From: Nitrospinota bacterium
GTDB lineage: Bacteria; Nitrospirota; Nitrospiria; Nitrospirales; UBA8639
Reading direction: 5' to 3'
DNA: 39,624 nt
Assembly (NCBI GenBank): GCA_022572725.1
Contig: JACZVJ010000014.1
Span: 1 to 39,624 of the forward strand
Positions 1 through 8,483 of the stretch are shown piece by piece. A program made the translations under genes and the position numbers. Within the stretch, counting starts at the first letter, position 1. Each line of letters starts with the position of its first letter. The notes beneath the pieces were generated by a model. The model was not told the origin of the DNA. It saw only the letters and a program-made list of their open reading frames with translations, and ran no database searches.

Positions 1-215
1 GCTTCGATTCGCAACGAGAATTTTTTTTAACATGGCCCGTGCGACCTATGCAGGGAGAGTGTCGGCCTTTCAGTTTAGTCGAGGTTTCGAGGAGCAGTAC
101 GTTGAAAGGCAGGCCCAGGGTTGGGGTTGAGGAGTGCCAAGGGAAAAGCACCTCTCCCAAGTGTGGACGAACATGCCGGTGATGGAGTCAACTCATTTCC
201 CCAAAGTGACAACAT

Positions 216-1079
216 TCACTCCTCTTTGAGTGGGTAATATTTTACGACCGAACTTTTTTTGTCATAAAAGAGACCAGTGGCACCCAATTTAATGAAGCGC
301 TGGCCGGAAGGGGACAACACGAAATCCCGGAAAGCCAGAGCGATGGGGGAGGGGTTCTCATGCATGATAAATACCACCGGCCTCCGAAGGGGATAGCTGC
401 CCTCAAGAACCGTTTGGTATTCAGGTTCGTTCCCGTTAATAAACAACAGGGTCACGCCATACCCATCTTTTCGTGCTTGGAGTGCGGGGCCCATGGAAAC
501 ATAGGAAATGGAGTCGAGGTCGCCATTGACCGCTTTGAACGCGCGGACTTCGGTCCCCACAGTCTTGGTACGAGCCGGGGTTTTCCCGTTAATGTTGAGT
601 AGTTTCTCAAACTCTTGCCGAATGTTTTGGTTCCAAGCACGATGAATGAACTTAATGCGGTTCTCGGGGCCATCTTCAAAGACCTGGGACCAAAATTTCA
701 GTTTGCCTGAAAAAATCTTGGCCAGTTGGTCTAGAGTCACCCCTTCGACGGGATTCGCGAAGTTGGTGATGACTGCAATGCCGTCCCACGCCACGATAGT
801 GGATGGTAAATCGCTTTCCACTGTTCCAGTGACAGCAATGTCGGCCTGGGAGGACCGGATGGCCTGCACTGGTTTGGCATTGGGGTGCCAGAAAAAATCA
901 AGGGAGGTTGCAGGATTTTGCTCTTCGAATTCCTGGGCGAGGGCTTCAATGGCATATCGCTCGGGTCCATTTCCAATAATTAAGCACGACCCGCTGAGTG
1001 GGGCCTTCGCTCCGTGTGCAGCGGTGACCCAAATGAGTGTGGAATACATGAACAGTATGGCAATGGACGACCTCTTCAT
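216..1079 (-). CDS. PstS-like periplasmic phosphate/oxyanion-binding protein
   Basis: This is a 287-residue exported protein. A signal peptide covers about residues 1-23 (MKRSS basic start, hydrophobic core, cleavage near AHG-A). The mature part has the type II periplasmic-binding-protein layout of the PstS family: an early GSCLIIGNG-like strand, a middle VAWDGIAVITN segment and the LDQLAKIFSGK segment typical of PstS-like proteins. It is shorter than classical PstS and has no pstCAB neighbours. It may therefore be an orphan binding or sensor protein rather than a transporter subunit; that is inference. The start at 1079 gives the complete signal peptide, but no good ribosome site precedes it. 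The ligand (phosphate or another oxyanion) cannot be fixed from the sequence. Confidence 0.8.
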   Translation of the reverse strand: MKRSSIAILFMYSTLIWVTAAHGAKAPLSGSCLIIGNGPERYAIEALAQEFEEQNPATSLDFFWHPNAKPVQAIRSSQADIAVTGTVESDLPSTIVAWDGIAVITNFANPVEGVTLDQLAKIFSGKLKFWSQVFEDGPENRIKFIHRAWNQNIRQEFEKLLNINGKTPARTKTVGTEVRAFKAVNGDLDSISYVSMGPALQARKDGYGVTLLFINGNEPEYQTVLEGSYPLRRPVVFIMHENPSPIALAFRDFVLSPSGQRFIKLGATGLFYDKKSSVVKYYPLKEE

Positions 1080-1370
1080 TGGGGAATTCTTGCACCAAAT
1101 CTCCAGGAGCTCGAAAATTCAACCAGGCATGGGGGCATCCCTATGGGATTTCCCGTGTTTCGTGCAAGCACACGTGGTGTTAGTCTTCCTGGTGTGTCGT
1201 GCCTCTGACACGGGAGAAGAGTCCTCCCATCTCCCATCTGTGGGGGGAAGTGTATTGGAGCGCGCCGCATCATTCCTTTATTCAAGTCCAAAGTCAAGAG
1301 ACAGAGTGCCATGCACGCTTGCCGGATGAAAAGGGTTTTCCGTACTTGGAAGCCGAGGTAAGAATAGCTC

Positions 1371-1679
1371 TTAGTTGTCTCCCGAACCTGAGTCAGTCGG
1401 TTGGGTAAGGTTTGCGGGGCCTGGCATGGCACGCTGGCCGGCGATGGGGGGGAGTTTGGCGAAGTTGCTCATTCGCTCATTACACATATCGTAGGCTTTT
1501 ATCTCCGCGAATCCGGGTTTACGTGGGCCTTTGACCTGAGAGGCAAATGACGACATGAGTCGCTGGGTCTTTGCCCCATGGCAGTGCGGGCAGGTGGTTT
1601 CCTCGGGTTTTGCGCTCAGTGATTGCGTGAGCTCAAATTTATGGTCACAGGATTGGCACTGATATTCATAGAGTGGCAT
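1371..1679 (-). CDS. FmdB-family zinc-ribbon protein
   Basis: A 102-residue protein beginning MPLYEYQCQSC, the hallmark of the FmdB/CxxC_CXXC_SSSS family. Four cysteines (C8, C11, C30, C33) form the predicted zinc ribbon. The C-terminal half is low in motifs and ends in a Ser/Gly-rich tail. The start at 1679 is chosen because AGGAG lies 7-9 nt upstream; a longer reading frame extends upstream to 1964, but it runs through a palindromic repeat and is not credible. FmdB proteins are annotated as putative regulators, but their biochemical role is not established. The gene stands alone on the minus strand. Confidence 0.88.
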   Translation of the reverse strand: MPLYEYQCQSCDHKFELTQSLSAKPEETTCPHCHGAKTQRLMSSFASQVKGPRKPGFAEIKAYDMCNERMSNFAKLPPIAGQRAMPGPANLTQPTDSGSGDN

Positions 1680-1775
1680 AGTGGAATCTCCTGATGGCTC
1701 GTTTCGATACAATATCCTCCCCTGGCTCATTATACCCGATTGGATGTGTCCCTTACCATCCATGGAAAAACCCTG

Positions 1776-1986
1776 GCAGGATGTTGAAAAAGTCCGCCAG
1801 CTTTGTTCTCGCGGCCCCTCCAGGCTCGACGTACTGAATAGAGTAGCCAACCGCGCGCCTCCTTGCTTGCTGCGGCCGCGCTGGGCAGCCTTTTTGACCA
1901 TCCTGCGGGCTGTTCTGATGCCGTTCCTGATCTCATAGAGTGCTGGGTTGCCACTGTGCCACAAGGGTTTTTCAATAACCTGCTAG
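1776..1986. repeat. Dispersed palindromic repeat, copy A
   Basis: The core at 1776-1906 starts GCAGGATGTTGAAAAAG and ends with the near-complement TTTTTGACCATCCTGC. A further arm, TTTTTCAATAACCTGCTAG, sits at about 1968-1986. The same architecture, in inverse orientation, recurs at 9024-9227 (copy B). Between the termini both copies share GTCCGCCAGC, GTTCTCG, CGTACT and TGCGGCC blocks. The unit encodes no convincing protein. It looks like a MITE-like or REP-like intergenic element. It lies directly upstream of the FmdB gene. Confidence 0.8.
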
Positions 1987-2106
1987 CCCTGCAATGGGTT
2001 AGAGTCGCTGATTGAAGGGTGTCTCTTGACCCTCAATCGGTTCGTTTTGTAGAATTTTTCCCTTACCGGATTGGAACGGGGAGAATTTCAAAGTGGGAGG
2101 AAAAGT

Positions 2107-2286
2107 ATGTCCGTGTTAATTCGTAAGTACAAACTAACCACCGGATTGGTCCAAGAAGAACGGATTGATGACCCTGAACGCATTGAACGGTATATGAGGA
2201 TTTTTGATCGGGAAGATGTGAAAAAAATTCAAACTGGCCAGAAGGTGTTTATTGAAAAGGATGAGTGGCAGCTCATTGAAGACTAA
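2107..2286 (+). CDS. Small conserved-type hypothetical protein (59 aa)
   Basis: This reading frame of 59 residues starts MSVLIRKYKL and ends in an acidic QLIED. The start at 2107 is preceded by GGGAGG at a normal distance, which decides it over an in-frame upstream codon at 2071. The product is highly charged (KYKL, EERIDDPERIERY, DREDVKK), with no cysteine, signal peptide or membrane segment, so it is probably a small soluble cytoplasmic protein. I recognise no family. Its good ribosome site and protein-like composition support a real gene. Confidence 0.7.
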   Translation: MSVLIRKYKLTTGLVQEERIDDPERIERYMRIFDREDVKKIQTGQKVFIEKDEWQLIED

Positions 2287-2339
2287 CTTTCCTGCCCCTA
2301 GATGCAGGTGCCTTGCCGTTAGGTTGTGAACCGTCCACG

Positions 2340-2543
2340 ATGTCTCATTGGGTCCACATCAAGCATTCGATAGATCAGGCTACGCTTCACCGGGATCGGT
2401 GCCTTGAAGTTCCCTTTAATCCCACTACCCCGGACTATTGGGGAGGCGGGTGGTTTGAATATTCCAATAAAGAGGCCGCCCAGGAAGCACTTGAGCAGTC
2501 CGGTGCCACCAGGCAGTTCAAGTGCCCCCTCTGTAAGCCCTGA
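2340..2543 (+). CDS. Small hypothetical protein with C-terminal CPLC motif
   Basis: A 67-residue frame starting MSHWVHIKHSID, with a WGGGWFEY segment in the middle and CPLCKP at the end. One Cys occurs earlier (RDRCLE), so a partial zinc site is possible but not demonstrated. A TTG start at 2313 would add nine residues; I prefer the ATG, although neither has a strong ribosome site. It follows the 59-aa gene by about 50 nt and could share its transcript. Family and function are unknown. Confidence 0.55.
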   Translation: MSHWVHIKHSIDQATLHRDRCLEVPFNPTTPDYWGGGWFEYSNKEAAQEALEQSGATRQFKCPLCKP

Positions 2544-2651
2544 CGGCCTGGTGATCCTTCCCTTTGTTCCTTTCCCTTATGATGTCCAGCGTCCGTGGTT
2601 GAGGGCTTTCCCAACCATAGGGTTTGACAGAGCCTGGATTTTTTCCGGTCT

Positions 2652-3122
2652 ATGGCTGAAAAATTCGGCAATTTTCGGTGGGTGAAGGACGGGTATTTGG
2701 ATAATCGATCCGCCGGTCTGGTCGTGGGGCAGATGACCTTTGCGGGGATTGGCACGGTGAGTTTTTGTCTTAGGGGTGATTTCAAGAATGATATTGCTGG
2801 GAAGGCTTTTTCCTTTCGAAATTCCCAGTACCTCGATGATGAGCTTGCCGGCGACAGGTTGGCTGACTTGGCCGTCCCCCAACTTGGCACGGTGAGTTTG
2901 ATCTCTTTTGACCCTCATCCCCTCTTGCCGCCCCATCCCTACATCGAATGGTTTTCTGAAGATGATGTTCATTACCGAATCGAACTGGCACCCGAGGATG
3001 CGTGGATCCTTGAGGATGAGAAGGCTCGTCAATTCGATGGCGAAAGCGACTCGCTTCGCACGGCCTTGGCTCCCAGGCTGGAATCCCCCCGGACTCACCT
3101 GTCTGAGGACGAATGGTTTTGA
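2652..3122 (+). CDS. Hypothetical soluble protein (156 aa) upstream of hemE
   Basis: This frame encodes 156 residues starting MAEKFGNFRWVKDGYLDNR. The composition is mixed alpha/beta and acidic at the C-terminus (EDAWILEDEK, SEDEWF), with no signal peptide or membrane helix. A long antisense frame (2577-3170) overlaps it, but that one is rich in Pro/Arg and lacks protein-like periodicity. The gene ends about 90 nt before hemE on the same strand, suggesting cotranscription. I do not recognise a named domain, and the ribosome site is weak. The gene call rests on composition and on its place in a tightly packed plus-strand run. Confidence 0.7.
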   Translation: MAEKFGNFRWVKDGYLDNRSAGLVVGQMTFAGIGTVSFCLRGDFKNDIAGKAFSFRNSQYLDDELAGDRLADLAVPQLGTVSLISFDPHPLLPPHPYIEWFSEDDVHYRIELAPEDAWILEDEKARQFDGESDSLRTALAPRLESPRTHLSEDEWF

Positions 3123-3210
3123 TGAGTCCTGGCGTAGCGTGTAGTCTTTCCCAGCCTCTTCCGCTCTCACGGTTTTGCGTTCATTGACACCTCCTGGCCC
3201 CCTTCGTAGA

Positions 3211-4254
3211 ATGCCTGCCCTTATGAATGATCGGTTCCTTCGCGCCTGCTGGCGCCAACCCGTTGATCGGACGCCCGTCTGGTTTATGCGGCAAGCCGGG
3301 CGGTATATGAAGGAATATCAGAAGGTTCGGGCCAAGTACAGCATTCTGGAAGTCTGTAAAACCCCCGAGCTTGCTGCGCAAGTGACCCTTCAACCCATCG
3401 AGCGATTCCCCCTGGATGCGGCGATTATTTTCGCCGATATTTTGCTCCCCCTTGAACCGATGGGGTTGGATTTGGCCTTTCTTGAAAAGGAAGGCCCCGT
3501 CATCCGGAATCCGGTGCGAGACAAGGATGGCGTTGAGCGATTACGGGCGGTCGATGGAGAGGCTTTTGGGTTTGCCCGAGACGCCATATCCCTTGCCAGG
3601 CGAACTTTGGCTGATCGCGTCCCCCTGATCGGATTTGCCGGCGCTCCCTTTACGCTGGCCAGCTATGTCATTGAGGGAGGAAGTTCCCGTTCCTACATCA
3701 CGACCAAGACGTTCATGTATACCCAACCCAACCTTTGGCGTCGTCTTTTGGAAAAGCTGACCCAGGTGGTTATTGGGTACCTCCAGGTTCAGATTCGTGC
3801 AGGGGCTCAAGCCGTTCAACTCTTTGATAGTTGGGTGGGCTGTCTCTCCCCAGGGGATTATGAGGAATATGCGCTTCCTTACGTACAACGAATCGTGAGC
3901 GAGTTAAAAGTTGAAGGGGTTCCGGTCATCTATTTTGGAACCGGGACTGCAACATTGCTCGCTCTTATGCGGAAAGCTGGAAGTGACGTGATCGGTCTGG
4001 ATTGGCGTGTGCGATTGGATGAGGCTTGGACCACCCTGGGCTATGAGGTGGCGGTGCAGGGGAACCTTGATCCGGTGGTCTTGTATGGTCCGCTGCCTGA
4101 AATCGAGCGGCGAGTGGTGGATATTCTGGACCGAGCCGGCAATCGCCCTGGGCATATCTTTAACCTCGGACATGGGGTTCTTCCCCAGACCCCCGTTGAA
4201 CATGTAGAGGCCGCCGTGGAGTTCGCCCAGAAGCACGGCCGCCGAACGGTTTAG
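3211..4254 (+). CDS. hemE: Uroporphyrinogen III decarboxylase
   Basis: HemE converts uroporphyrinogen III to coproporphyrinogen III in cytoplasmic heme synthesis. The 347-residue protein has the N-terminal signature PVWFMRQAGRYMKEY (residues 22-36), whose arginines bind substrate carboxylates. It also has the GFAGAPFTLASY segment, the FDSWVG segment and the C-terminal FNLGHGVLPQTPVEHV motif. The length matches the family. Two nearby ATGs (3211, 3223) are possible starts; neither has a strong ribosome site, and an in-frame TTG at 3175 is less likely. It is followed by the protoporphyrinogen oxidase gene, giving a partial heme operon; no ferrochelatase or hemN gene is present in the window. Confidence 0.96.
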   Translation: MPALMNDRFLRACWRQPVDRTPVWFMRQAGRYMKEYQKVRAKYSILEVCKTPELAAQVTLQPIERFPLDAAIIFADILLPLEPMGLDLAFLEKEGPVIRNPVRDKDGVERLRAVDGEAFGFARDAISLARRTLADRVPLIGFAGAPFTLASYVIEGGSSRSYITTKTFMYTQPNLWRRLLEKLTQVVIGYLQVQIRAGAQAVQLFDSWVGCLSPGDYEEYALPYVQRIVSELKVEGVPVIYFGTGTATLLALMRKAGSDVIGLDWRVRLDEAWTTLGYEVAVQGNLDPVVLYGPLPEIERRVVDILDRAGNRPGHIFNLGHGVLPQTPVEHVEAAVEFAQKHGRRTV

Positions 4255-4388
4255 AAAATCGGAATGGAGATGTAGTTCTTAGCTACAACCAGAGTCTCCT
4301 TGTTCAAAAGGGATTCGTGGTACTGGCCCGGTAAGGTTGCGTCGGATGGGCCGGTGGTGATGCGCCTTACCTTCCTCCCTGTTTGCCT

Positions 4389-5864
4389 ATGAGTTCCTTG
4401 CCCCCTTCTCCCAAGCGTGTGGTCATTATTGGCGGGGGGATTGCTGGCCTCTCAACGGCTTTTGCTCTGGATGAGCACGTAAGGACAATCAGTGAAAAGG
4501 TGGATTGCACGCTGGTCGAGGCGCAACAGACCTGGGGTGGGAAAATTGTCACCAACCGGGTTGAAGGGTTGGTGATTGAAGGAGGGCCTGATTCCTTTTT
4601 GACCTCAAAGCCATGGGGACTGGAGTTGTGCGAAAAGTTGGGATTGACTTCTCAACTGATCAACACCAATGAAGCCCAAAGTCGGACCTATACGTATTCC
4701 CAAGGAAAGTTGCGGCAATTTCCTCAGGGTCTGGTGGCTTTGGTGCCGACTCGGTTGGGTCCCCTCTTTTGGAACGGACTCCTTTCCTGGCCAGGTATCC
4801 TTCGAATGGCTGGAGATTGGGTTATCCCCGCCCGGCGTGATGTCGACCAAGACGAATCCTTGGCCGCATTCTTTCGTCGGCGAGTGGGAAGAGAGGCGTT
4901 TGATCGGCTTATTGAACCCCTCGTGGCAGGAATTTACGCTGGTGATGCCGAAGAGCTCAGCGTGGTAGCGACGTTCCCTCGATTCGTTGAACTGGAAGAA
5001 CGCTATGGGGGGCTCATCAGGGGCATGCTGGCCCAACGAAAGGCGACACGGAATTCCTCGGCTGCTCCCAGTCCACAGCGGACAATGTTTACAACCTTAC
5101 GGGGCGGGATGGGGGACTTGGTCATGGCCTTGGTGGAGGCATTGAGCACTCACGGCGTGACCCTTCAGGCTGGACGAAAAGCCGTGGAAATCAAGGTTTC
5201 GGCATTACAAAAGGGAATGGAGGTCTATGACATTACTCTGGACGACGGCTGTGTCTTGCAGGCTGATGGAGTTGTGCTCGCGAACCCGGCTTATTCGGCG
5301 GCAGAACTGGTTCGTCCTCTGAAAGGATCTGCGGCTGATTTGTTGGAAAGGATTCCCTATGCCTCCACCGCCACAGTGTCAATGGCGTTTCGTCGGTCTG
5401 AGGTAGAGTCCTTGTTGCAGGGTTTTGGGTTTGTGGTTCCCCGCGTAGAGGGTAGAAATTTGATTGCTGCGACTTGGACTTCATGCAAATGGTCTGGGCG
5501 GGCGACACCCGAGTTGGCCTTGGTTCGGTGTTATTTAGGTGGAAGAGGCAGAGAGGCGGTGATAACCCTCGATGACGAAGAATTGGTTCATGTGGTCCGG
5601 AAGGAACTGAAGTTTATGGTCAGGATCCTGGCCGCCCCCGTCTATACGGAGGTCTATCGCTGGAAACGGGGGATGCCACAGTACACATTGGGGCACCTTG
5701 ATCGCCTGGAGGATCTCCGGTCCTCCTTGGCAGAATACCCTGGGCTTTTCCTAACCGGTTCGGCTTATGAGGGGGTTGGAATTCCGGATTGTATTCGCGA
5801 TGCGAGTCGAACCGTCAAGAAGTTAGCCCACTATTTATGGAAAAGTCCTCCGTCGTCATGTTAG
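4389..5864 (+). CDS. hemY: FAD-dependent protoporphyrinogen oxidase
   Basis: This protein of 491 residues belongs to the oxygen-dependent HemY/PPOX family, which oxidises protoporphyrinogen IX or coproporphyrinogen III. The FAD-binding Rossmann motif GGGIAGLS is at residues 15-22. It is followed by an acidic residue ending the second strand (LVEA) and the GPDSFLTSKP segment typical of these enzymes. The C-terminus has the FLTGSAYEGVGIPDCIRDA flavin-contacting region. The start at 4389 (MSSLPPSPKRVVIIGG) puts the motif at the normal distance; no strong Shine-Dalgarno is visible. It lies 134 nt after hemE in the same direction. Whether it acts on the protoporphyrin or coproporphyrin pathway cannot be read from the sequence. 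Confidence 0.93.
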   Translation: MSSLPPSPKRVVIIGGGIAGLSTAFALDEHVRTISEKVDCTLVEAQQTWGGKIVTNRVEGLVIEGGPDSFLTSKPWGLELCEKLGLTSQLINTNEAQSRTYTYSQGKLRQFPQGLVALVPTRLGPLFWNGLLSWPGILRMAGDWVIPARRDVDQDESLAAFFRRRVGREAFDRLIEPLVAGIYAGDAEELSVVATFPRFVELEERYGGLIRGMLAQRKATRNSSAAPSPQRTMFTTLRGGMGDLVMALVEALSTHGVTLQAGRKAVEIKVSALQKGMEVYDITLDDGCVLQADGVVLANPAYSAAELVRPLKGSAADLLERIPYASTATVSMAFRRSEVESLLQGFGFVVPRVEGRNLIAATWTSCKWSGRATPELALVRCYLGGRGREAVITLDDEELVHVVRKELKFMVRILAAPVYTEVYRWKRGMPQYTLGHLDRLEDLRSSLAEYPGLFLTGSAYEGVGIPDCIRDASRTVKKLAHYLWKSPPSSC

Positions 5865-5898
5865 CCCATCCGTTTTAACGCGAGGCTGGGAAAGGGTA

Positions 5899-6183
5899 TT
5901 GGAGAACAGTTCAGTACGGGCCCATCTTTTCATACGGGGTCGAGTCCAGGGTGTGGGCTACCGGGCTTTCGTCCAAGCCCAGGCCGTGAAAAGGGATTTA
6001 ACAGGGTGGGTGCGGAACCTGGCCGATGGTGGGGTGGAATCGGAGGCTGAAGGGAACCGTAGAGCTGTAGAGGGCTTCATTGAAGCCTTGAAGGCTGGTC
6101 CTTATTTATCACGAGTTGAGCATGTTGATTTGCAGTGGGTTGAATCCACTGGTCAGGATTCTTTCTTCCGCATTGTGATGTGA
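5899..6183 (+). CDS. acyP: Acylphosphatase
   Basis: A 94-residue protein with the acylphosphatase active-site sequence GRVQGVGYRAFV (the catalytic Arg is in GVGYR) and the substrate-positioning Asn in GWVRNLADGGVE. Such enzymes hydrolyse acyl phosphates such as carbamoyl phosphate. The likely start is TTG at 5899, preceded by GGGAAAGGG; no ATG is available before the catalytic motif. It follows hemY by 34 nt and precedes apt, so probably lies in the same transcript, with no obvious functional link to either. Confidence 0.93.
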   Translation: MENSSVRAHLFIRGRVQGVGYRAFVQAQAVKRDLTGWVRNLADGGVESEAEGNRRAVEGFIEALKAGPYLSRVEHVDLQWVESTGQDSFFRIVM

Positions 6184-6245
6184 TCTGTAGGCCATGATTG
6201 TTGGTTCATCAATTTGTCCATTCTCATCTGAAGGGATTCCTCTCT

Positions 6246-6761
6246 ATGGACTACAAAACCTTGATTCGGGAAATTCCTGATTTTCCCAAACCGGGAATTC
6301 TTTTTTACGATATCACCACGCTGCTCAAAAATGCGGAAGGTCTTCAGTCTATTATCAACGATCTGGCCAGTCGGTACCGGGATGAAAACATTTCCAAGGT
6401 TGTGGGCATTGAATCTCGAGGGTTTATTCTGGGGTGTCCCTTGGCCTACCACCTGCATGCGGGGTTTGTGCCCGTGAGGAGGCCGGGGAAGCTCCCGGCG
6501 GATGTCTTTGAAGTCAAGTACAACTTGGAATACGGCTCAAATTGCCTGGCCATTCATCGAGATGCCATAGAAATGGGTGAGCGGGTTTTGGTTGTCGATG
6601 ATCTGTTGGCAACCGGAGGCACGGCGGCCGCCACGGTCCATTTGGTTAAACAGCTTGGAGGAAAAATTGTCGGGTGTGCCTTCCTGGTTGAGTTAGTGTC
6701 CCTAGGGGGACAAAAAAAATTGGAGGGGTGTGCCATTCATTCCTTGATGACCTATACCTGA
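6246..6761 (+). CDS. apt: Adenine phosphoribosyltransferase
   Basis: This enzyme makes AMP from adenine and PRPP in purine salvage. The 171-residue protein starts MDYKTLIREIPDFPKPGILFYD, the usual APRT N-terminus, and carries the PRPP-binding motif VLVVDDLLATGGTA at residues 114-127. The KLP segment of the family is in RRPGKLPADVF. The start at 6246 is chosen from family length; GAAGGGA lies about 10 nt upstream. It follows acyP by 62 nt. Confidence 0.96.
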   Translation: MDYKTLIREIPDFPKPGILFYDITTLLKNAEGLQSIINDLASRYRDENISKVVGIESRGFILGCPLAYHLHAGFVPVRRPGKLPADVFEVKYNLEYGSNCLAIHRDAIEMGERVLVVDDLLATGGTAAATVHLVKQLGGKIVGCAFLVELVSLGGQKKLEGCAIHSLMTYT

Positions 6762-6778
6762 TGCTGGTATAGTTCTCC
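6752..6778 (+). terminator. Hairpin at the apt stop codon
   Basis: CTATACC (6752-6758) and GGTATAG (6766-6772) form a perfect 7-bp stem around a 7-nt loop containing the apt stop codon, followed by a pyrimidine-rich TTCTCCCTTTT. It could be a weak intrinsic terminator. The modest GC of the stem and imperfect T-run keep confidence low. Confidence 0.35.
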
Positions 6779-6883
6779 CTTTTGAAAATGGCCAGACTTT
6801 CCCTTGCTTTGACTGGATCGGCCGCGGAGGTGTTTCTTCATTGTGTTCGGTTTTACGATTAGGTCCCAATAAGGAGTTCCAGC

Positions 6884-7411
6884 ATGCGTGGTAAGACTAG
6901 CAAGAAAACCGGTAAGGAGGGAAAGAAATCAGTGAAAGTGCGAGCACAGAAACCTAAGGTTTCCTCCCCCCCGCGTCAATCACAAAAAGGTTCGACTCCT
7001 CAGGGAAATGGCAGCAAGGTGGACCATGCCCCACGCAAGAAGTCGCTCCAAAAGATCCTGTTAGCGAAGAGAGAGGCCCTCTTACAGGAAATGCAGGTGC
7101 AACTCGGTCAGTCGTTGACCGATGAGCAGCAACGACGGTTAGAGGCCGCGATGGATAGTGGGGATCAGGCACTGGTGGATTTGGAACGGGAAATGGGAAT
7201 TTCTCTGCAAGAGATGCGGAATAGAGAACGGCGAATGATTGATGATGCGTTGGCGAGTTTGGAGGAGGGCACCTATGGCAGGTGTGCGGAATGCGAGGCC
7301 GACATCAGCGAAAAACGATTGGTGGCCCTCCCGTTCGCCCGGTATTGTGTTGGGTGTCAGTCCCGTCTTGAATTATTGGAAAAAATTGAAAAGGGTGAGC
7401 AACGAGTCTAA
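6884..7411 (+). CDS. DksA/TraR-type zinc-finger protein
   Basis: This frame gives 175 residues. Positions 1-50 form a very basic, low-complexity tail (Lys/Ser/Pro rich). Positions 55-130 are a helical region matching the DksA coiled coil. A C4 zinc finger follows: C134, C137, C155 and C158 in YGRCAECE and RYCVGCQ. The DEREM-like acidic loop of genuine DksA is not obvious; LEREMGISLQEMRNRE is at the equivalent place. It is therefore a DksA/TraR-superfamily member, probably binding in the RNA polymerase secondary channel. AAGGAG seven nt upstream of the ATG fixes the start. The basic extension is unusual compared with E. coli DksA. Confidence 0.88.
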   Translation: MRGKTSKKTGKEGKKSVKVRAQKPKVSSPPRQSQKGSTPQGNGSKVDHAPRKKSLQKILLAKREALLQEMQVQLGQSLTDEQQRRLEAAMDSGDQALVDLEREMGISLQEMRNRERRMIDDALASLEEGTYGRCAECEADISEKRLVALPFARYCVGCQSRLELLEKIEKGEQRV

Positions 7412-7699
7412 ATCCGGCTGGCCCTTTGATCTGATGAGTTGAGTCTGATGAAAATTTGGTGCGAGGAGAGGAAGTCGCTTTTTCCCCCTGACTCCGGAAA
7501 ATCTTCTGGTCCCTTCCCAACCCTGAGCAATAGATTAGGGTCCGTTCCTCTATTGCCTCCTCATTCCTAAATCCATGTCGGGAATCAAGGAGCCCTCTGG
7601 AACCTTGAAATCTCAGGACCTCGTGGGAAGCCCCGCCGTTGGAGTTCCTCCAAGTATCAGGAAAATCCCGCGAGCCTTTTAGAGAAACGGGTAAAAAGA

Positions 7700-8380
7700 T
7701 TGAAGGCAGTGATCTTGGCAAGCGGTGGTCTTGACTCGACGGTCACCGCTGCGATGGCAAGGGAGGAGGGGTTTGAGCCTTATTTGCTGACCATCTTGTA
7801 TGGGCAACGCCATCACATTGAAGTCACGCGGGCGCAGGAAATGGCCGCTTGGCTAGGAGCCGTCGAGCATAAGGTCCTCTCCCTGGACCTTGGGGGGTTG
7901 GGGGGATCCGCTTTGACGACTCGCGATTCAGTTCCGAAAAATCGATCGGATGAGGAACGCCAGATAGGCATTCCCCTGACCTATGTGCCTGCGCGAAACA
8001 CTATCTTTCTCTCTCTGGCCGTGGCCTATGCGGAGGTACTGGATGCTGCTTGTATCTACTTTGGTGCAAACGTACGTGACTATTCAGGTTACCCCGATTG
8101 CCGCCCGGAATTTCTCAATGCCTTCAAGGAAGTAGCCAGATTAGGAACCAAAGCGGGGATAGAAGGGAAGGGGGTGGAACTCCGTGCACCTTTGTTGTTC
8201 ATGACCAAAGCCGAGATTATAATAAAGGGTACCGAACTTGGGGTGCCCTTTCATTTGACCCACAGTTGCTATGATCCCAATGAGCAAGGTGTGGCCTGTG
8301 GGCAATGTGACAGTTGCTTTATCCGGAGGAGTGGGTTTAAAGAAGCTGGAATCAAAGACCCCATCCCCTATAGGGTGTAA
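7700..8380 (+). CDS. queC: 7-cyano-7-deazaguanine (preQ0) synthase
   Basis: QueC converts 7-carboxy-7-deazaguanine to preQ0 with ATP and ammonia, in queuosine synthesis. The 226-residue product has the PP-loop SGGLDST at residues 8-14 and the QRH segment after the second strand. The zinc ligands are C190, C200, C203 and C206 in HSCYDPNEQGVACGQCDSC. The start appears to be TTG at 7700 (TTG AAG GCA GTG), because the PP-loop begins almost immediately and no ATG is available. No queD, queE or queF lies nearby. The 288 nt upstream contain no other gene, and I could not recognise a preQ1 riboswitch there. Confidence 0.95.
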   Translation: MKAVILASGGLDSTVTAAMAREEGFEPYLLTILYGQRHHIEVTRAQEMAAWLGAVEHKVLSLDLGGLGGSALTTRDSVPKNRSDEERQIGIPLTYVPARNTIFLSLAVAYAEVLDAACIYFGANVRDYSGYPDCRPEFLNAFKEVARLGTKAGIEGKGVELRAPLLFMTKAEIIIKGTELGVPFHLTHSCYDPNEQGVACGQCDSCFIRRSGFKEAGIKDPIPYRV

Positions 8381-8483
8381 GGGAGAAGGCACCTTGGTTG
8401 GCAATGGCCTGTAGAACTGGGTGGTCCAGTGAGCGATTTATGGCTGGTGGAAGGATTGCCCAGCATTGTCTGAGTAGGGTCCT

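Noticed and set aside
646-1329. Plus-strand frame of 227 codons antisense to the PstS-like gene
   Set aside because: It is a shadow of the binding-protein gene, without ribosome site or recognisable domain; the minus-strand product has a clear signal peptide and fold.
1730-1975. Frames inside the first palindromic repeat, including the upstream extension of the FmdB frame
   Set aside because: They run through the palindrome; the FmdB start at 1679 has a good ribosome site and the repeat recurs elsewhere as non-coding DNA.
2577-3170. Minus-strand frame of 197 codons
   Set aside because: Antisense to the 156-aa plus-strand protein; it lacks protein-like composition and a ribosome site.
7412-7699. 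Possible preQ1 riboswitch before queC
   Set aside because: I could not find the compact pseudoknot with its A-rich tail; the region shows no convincing structure.
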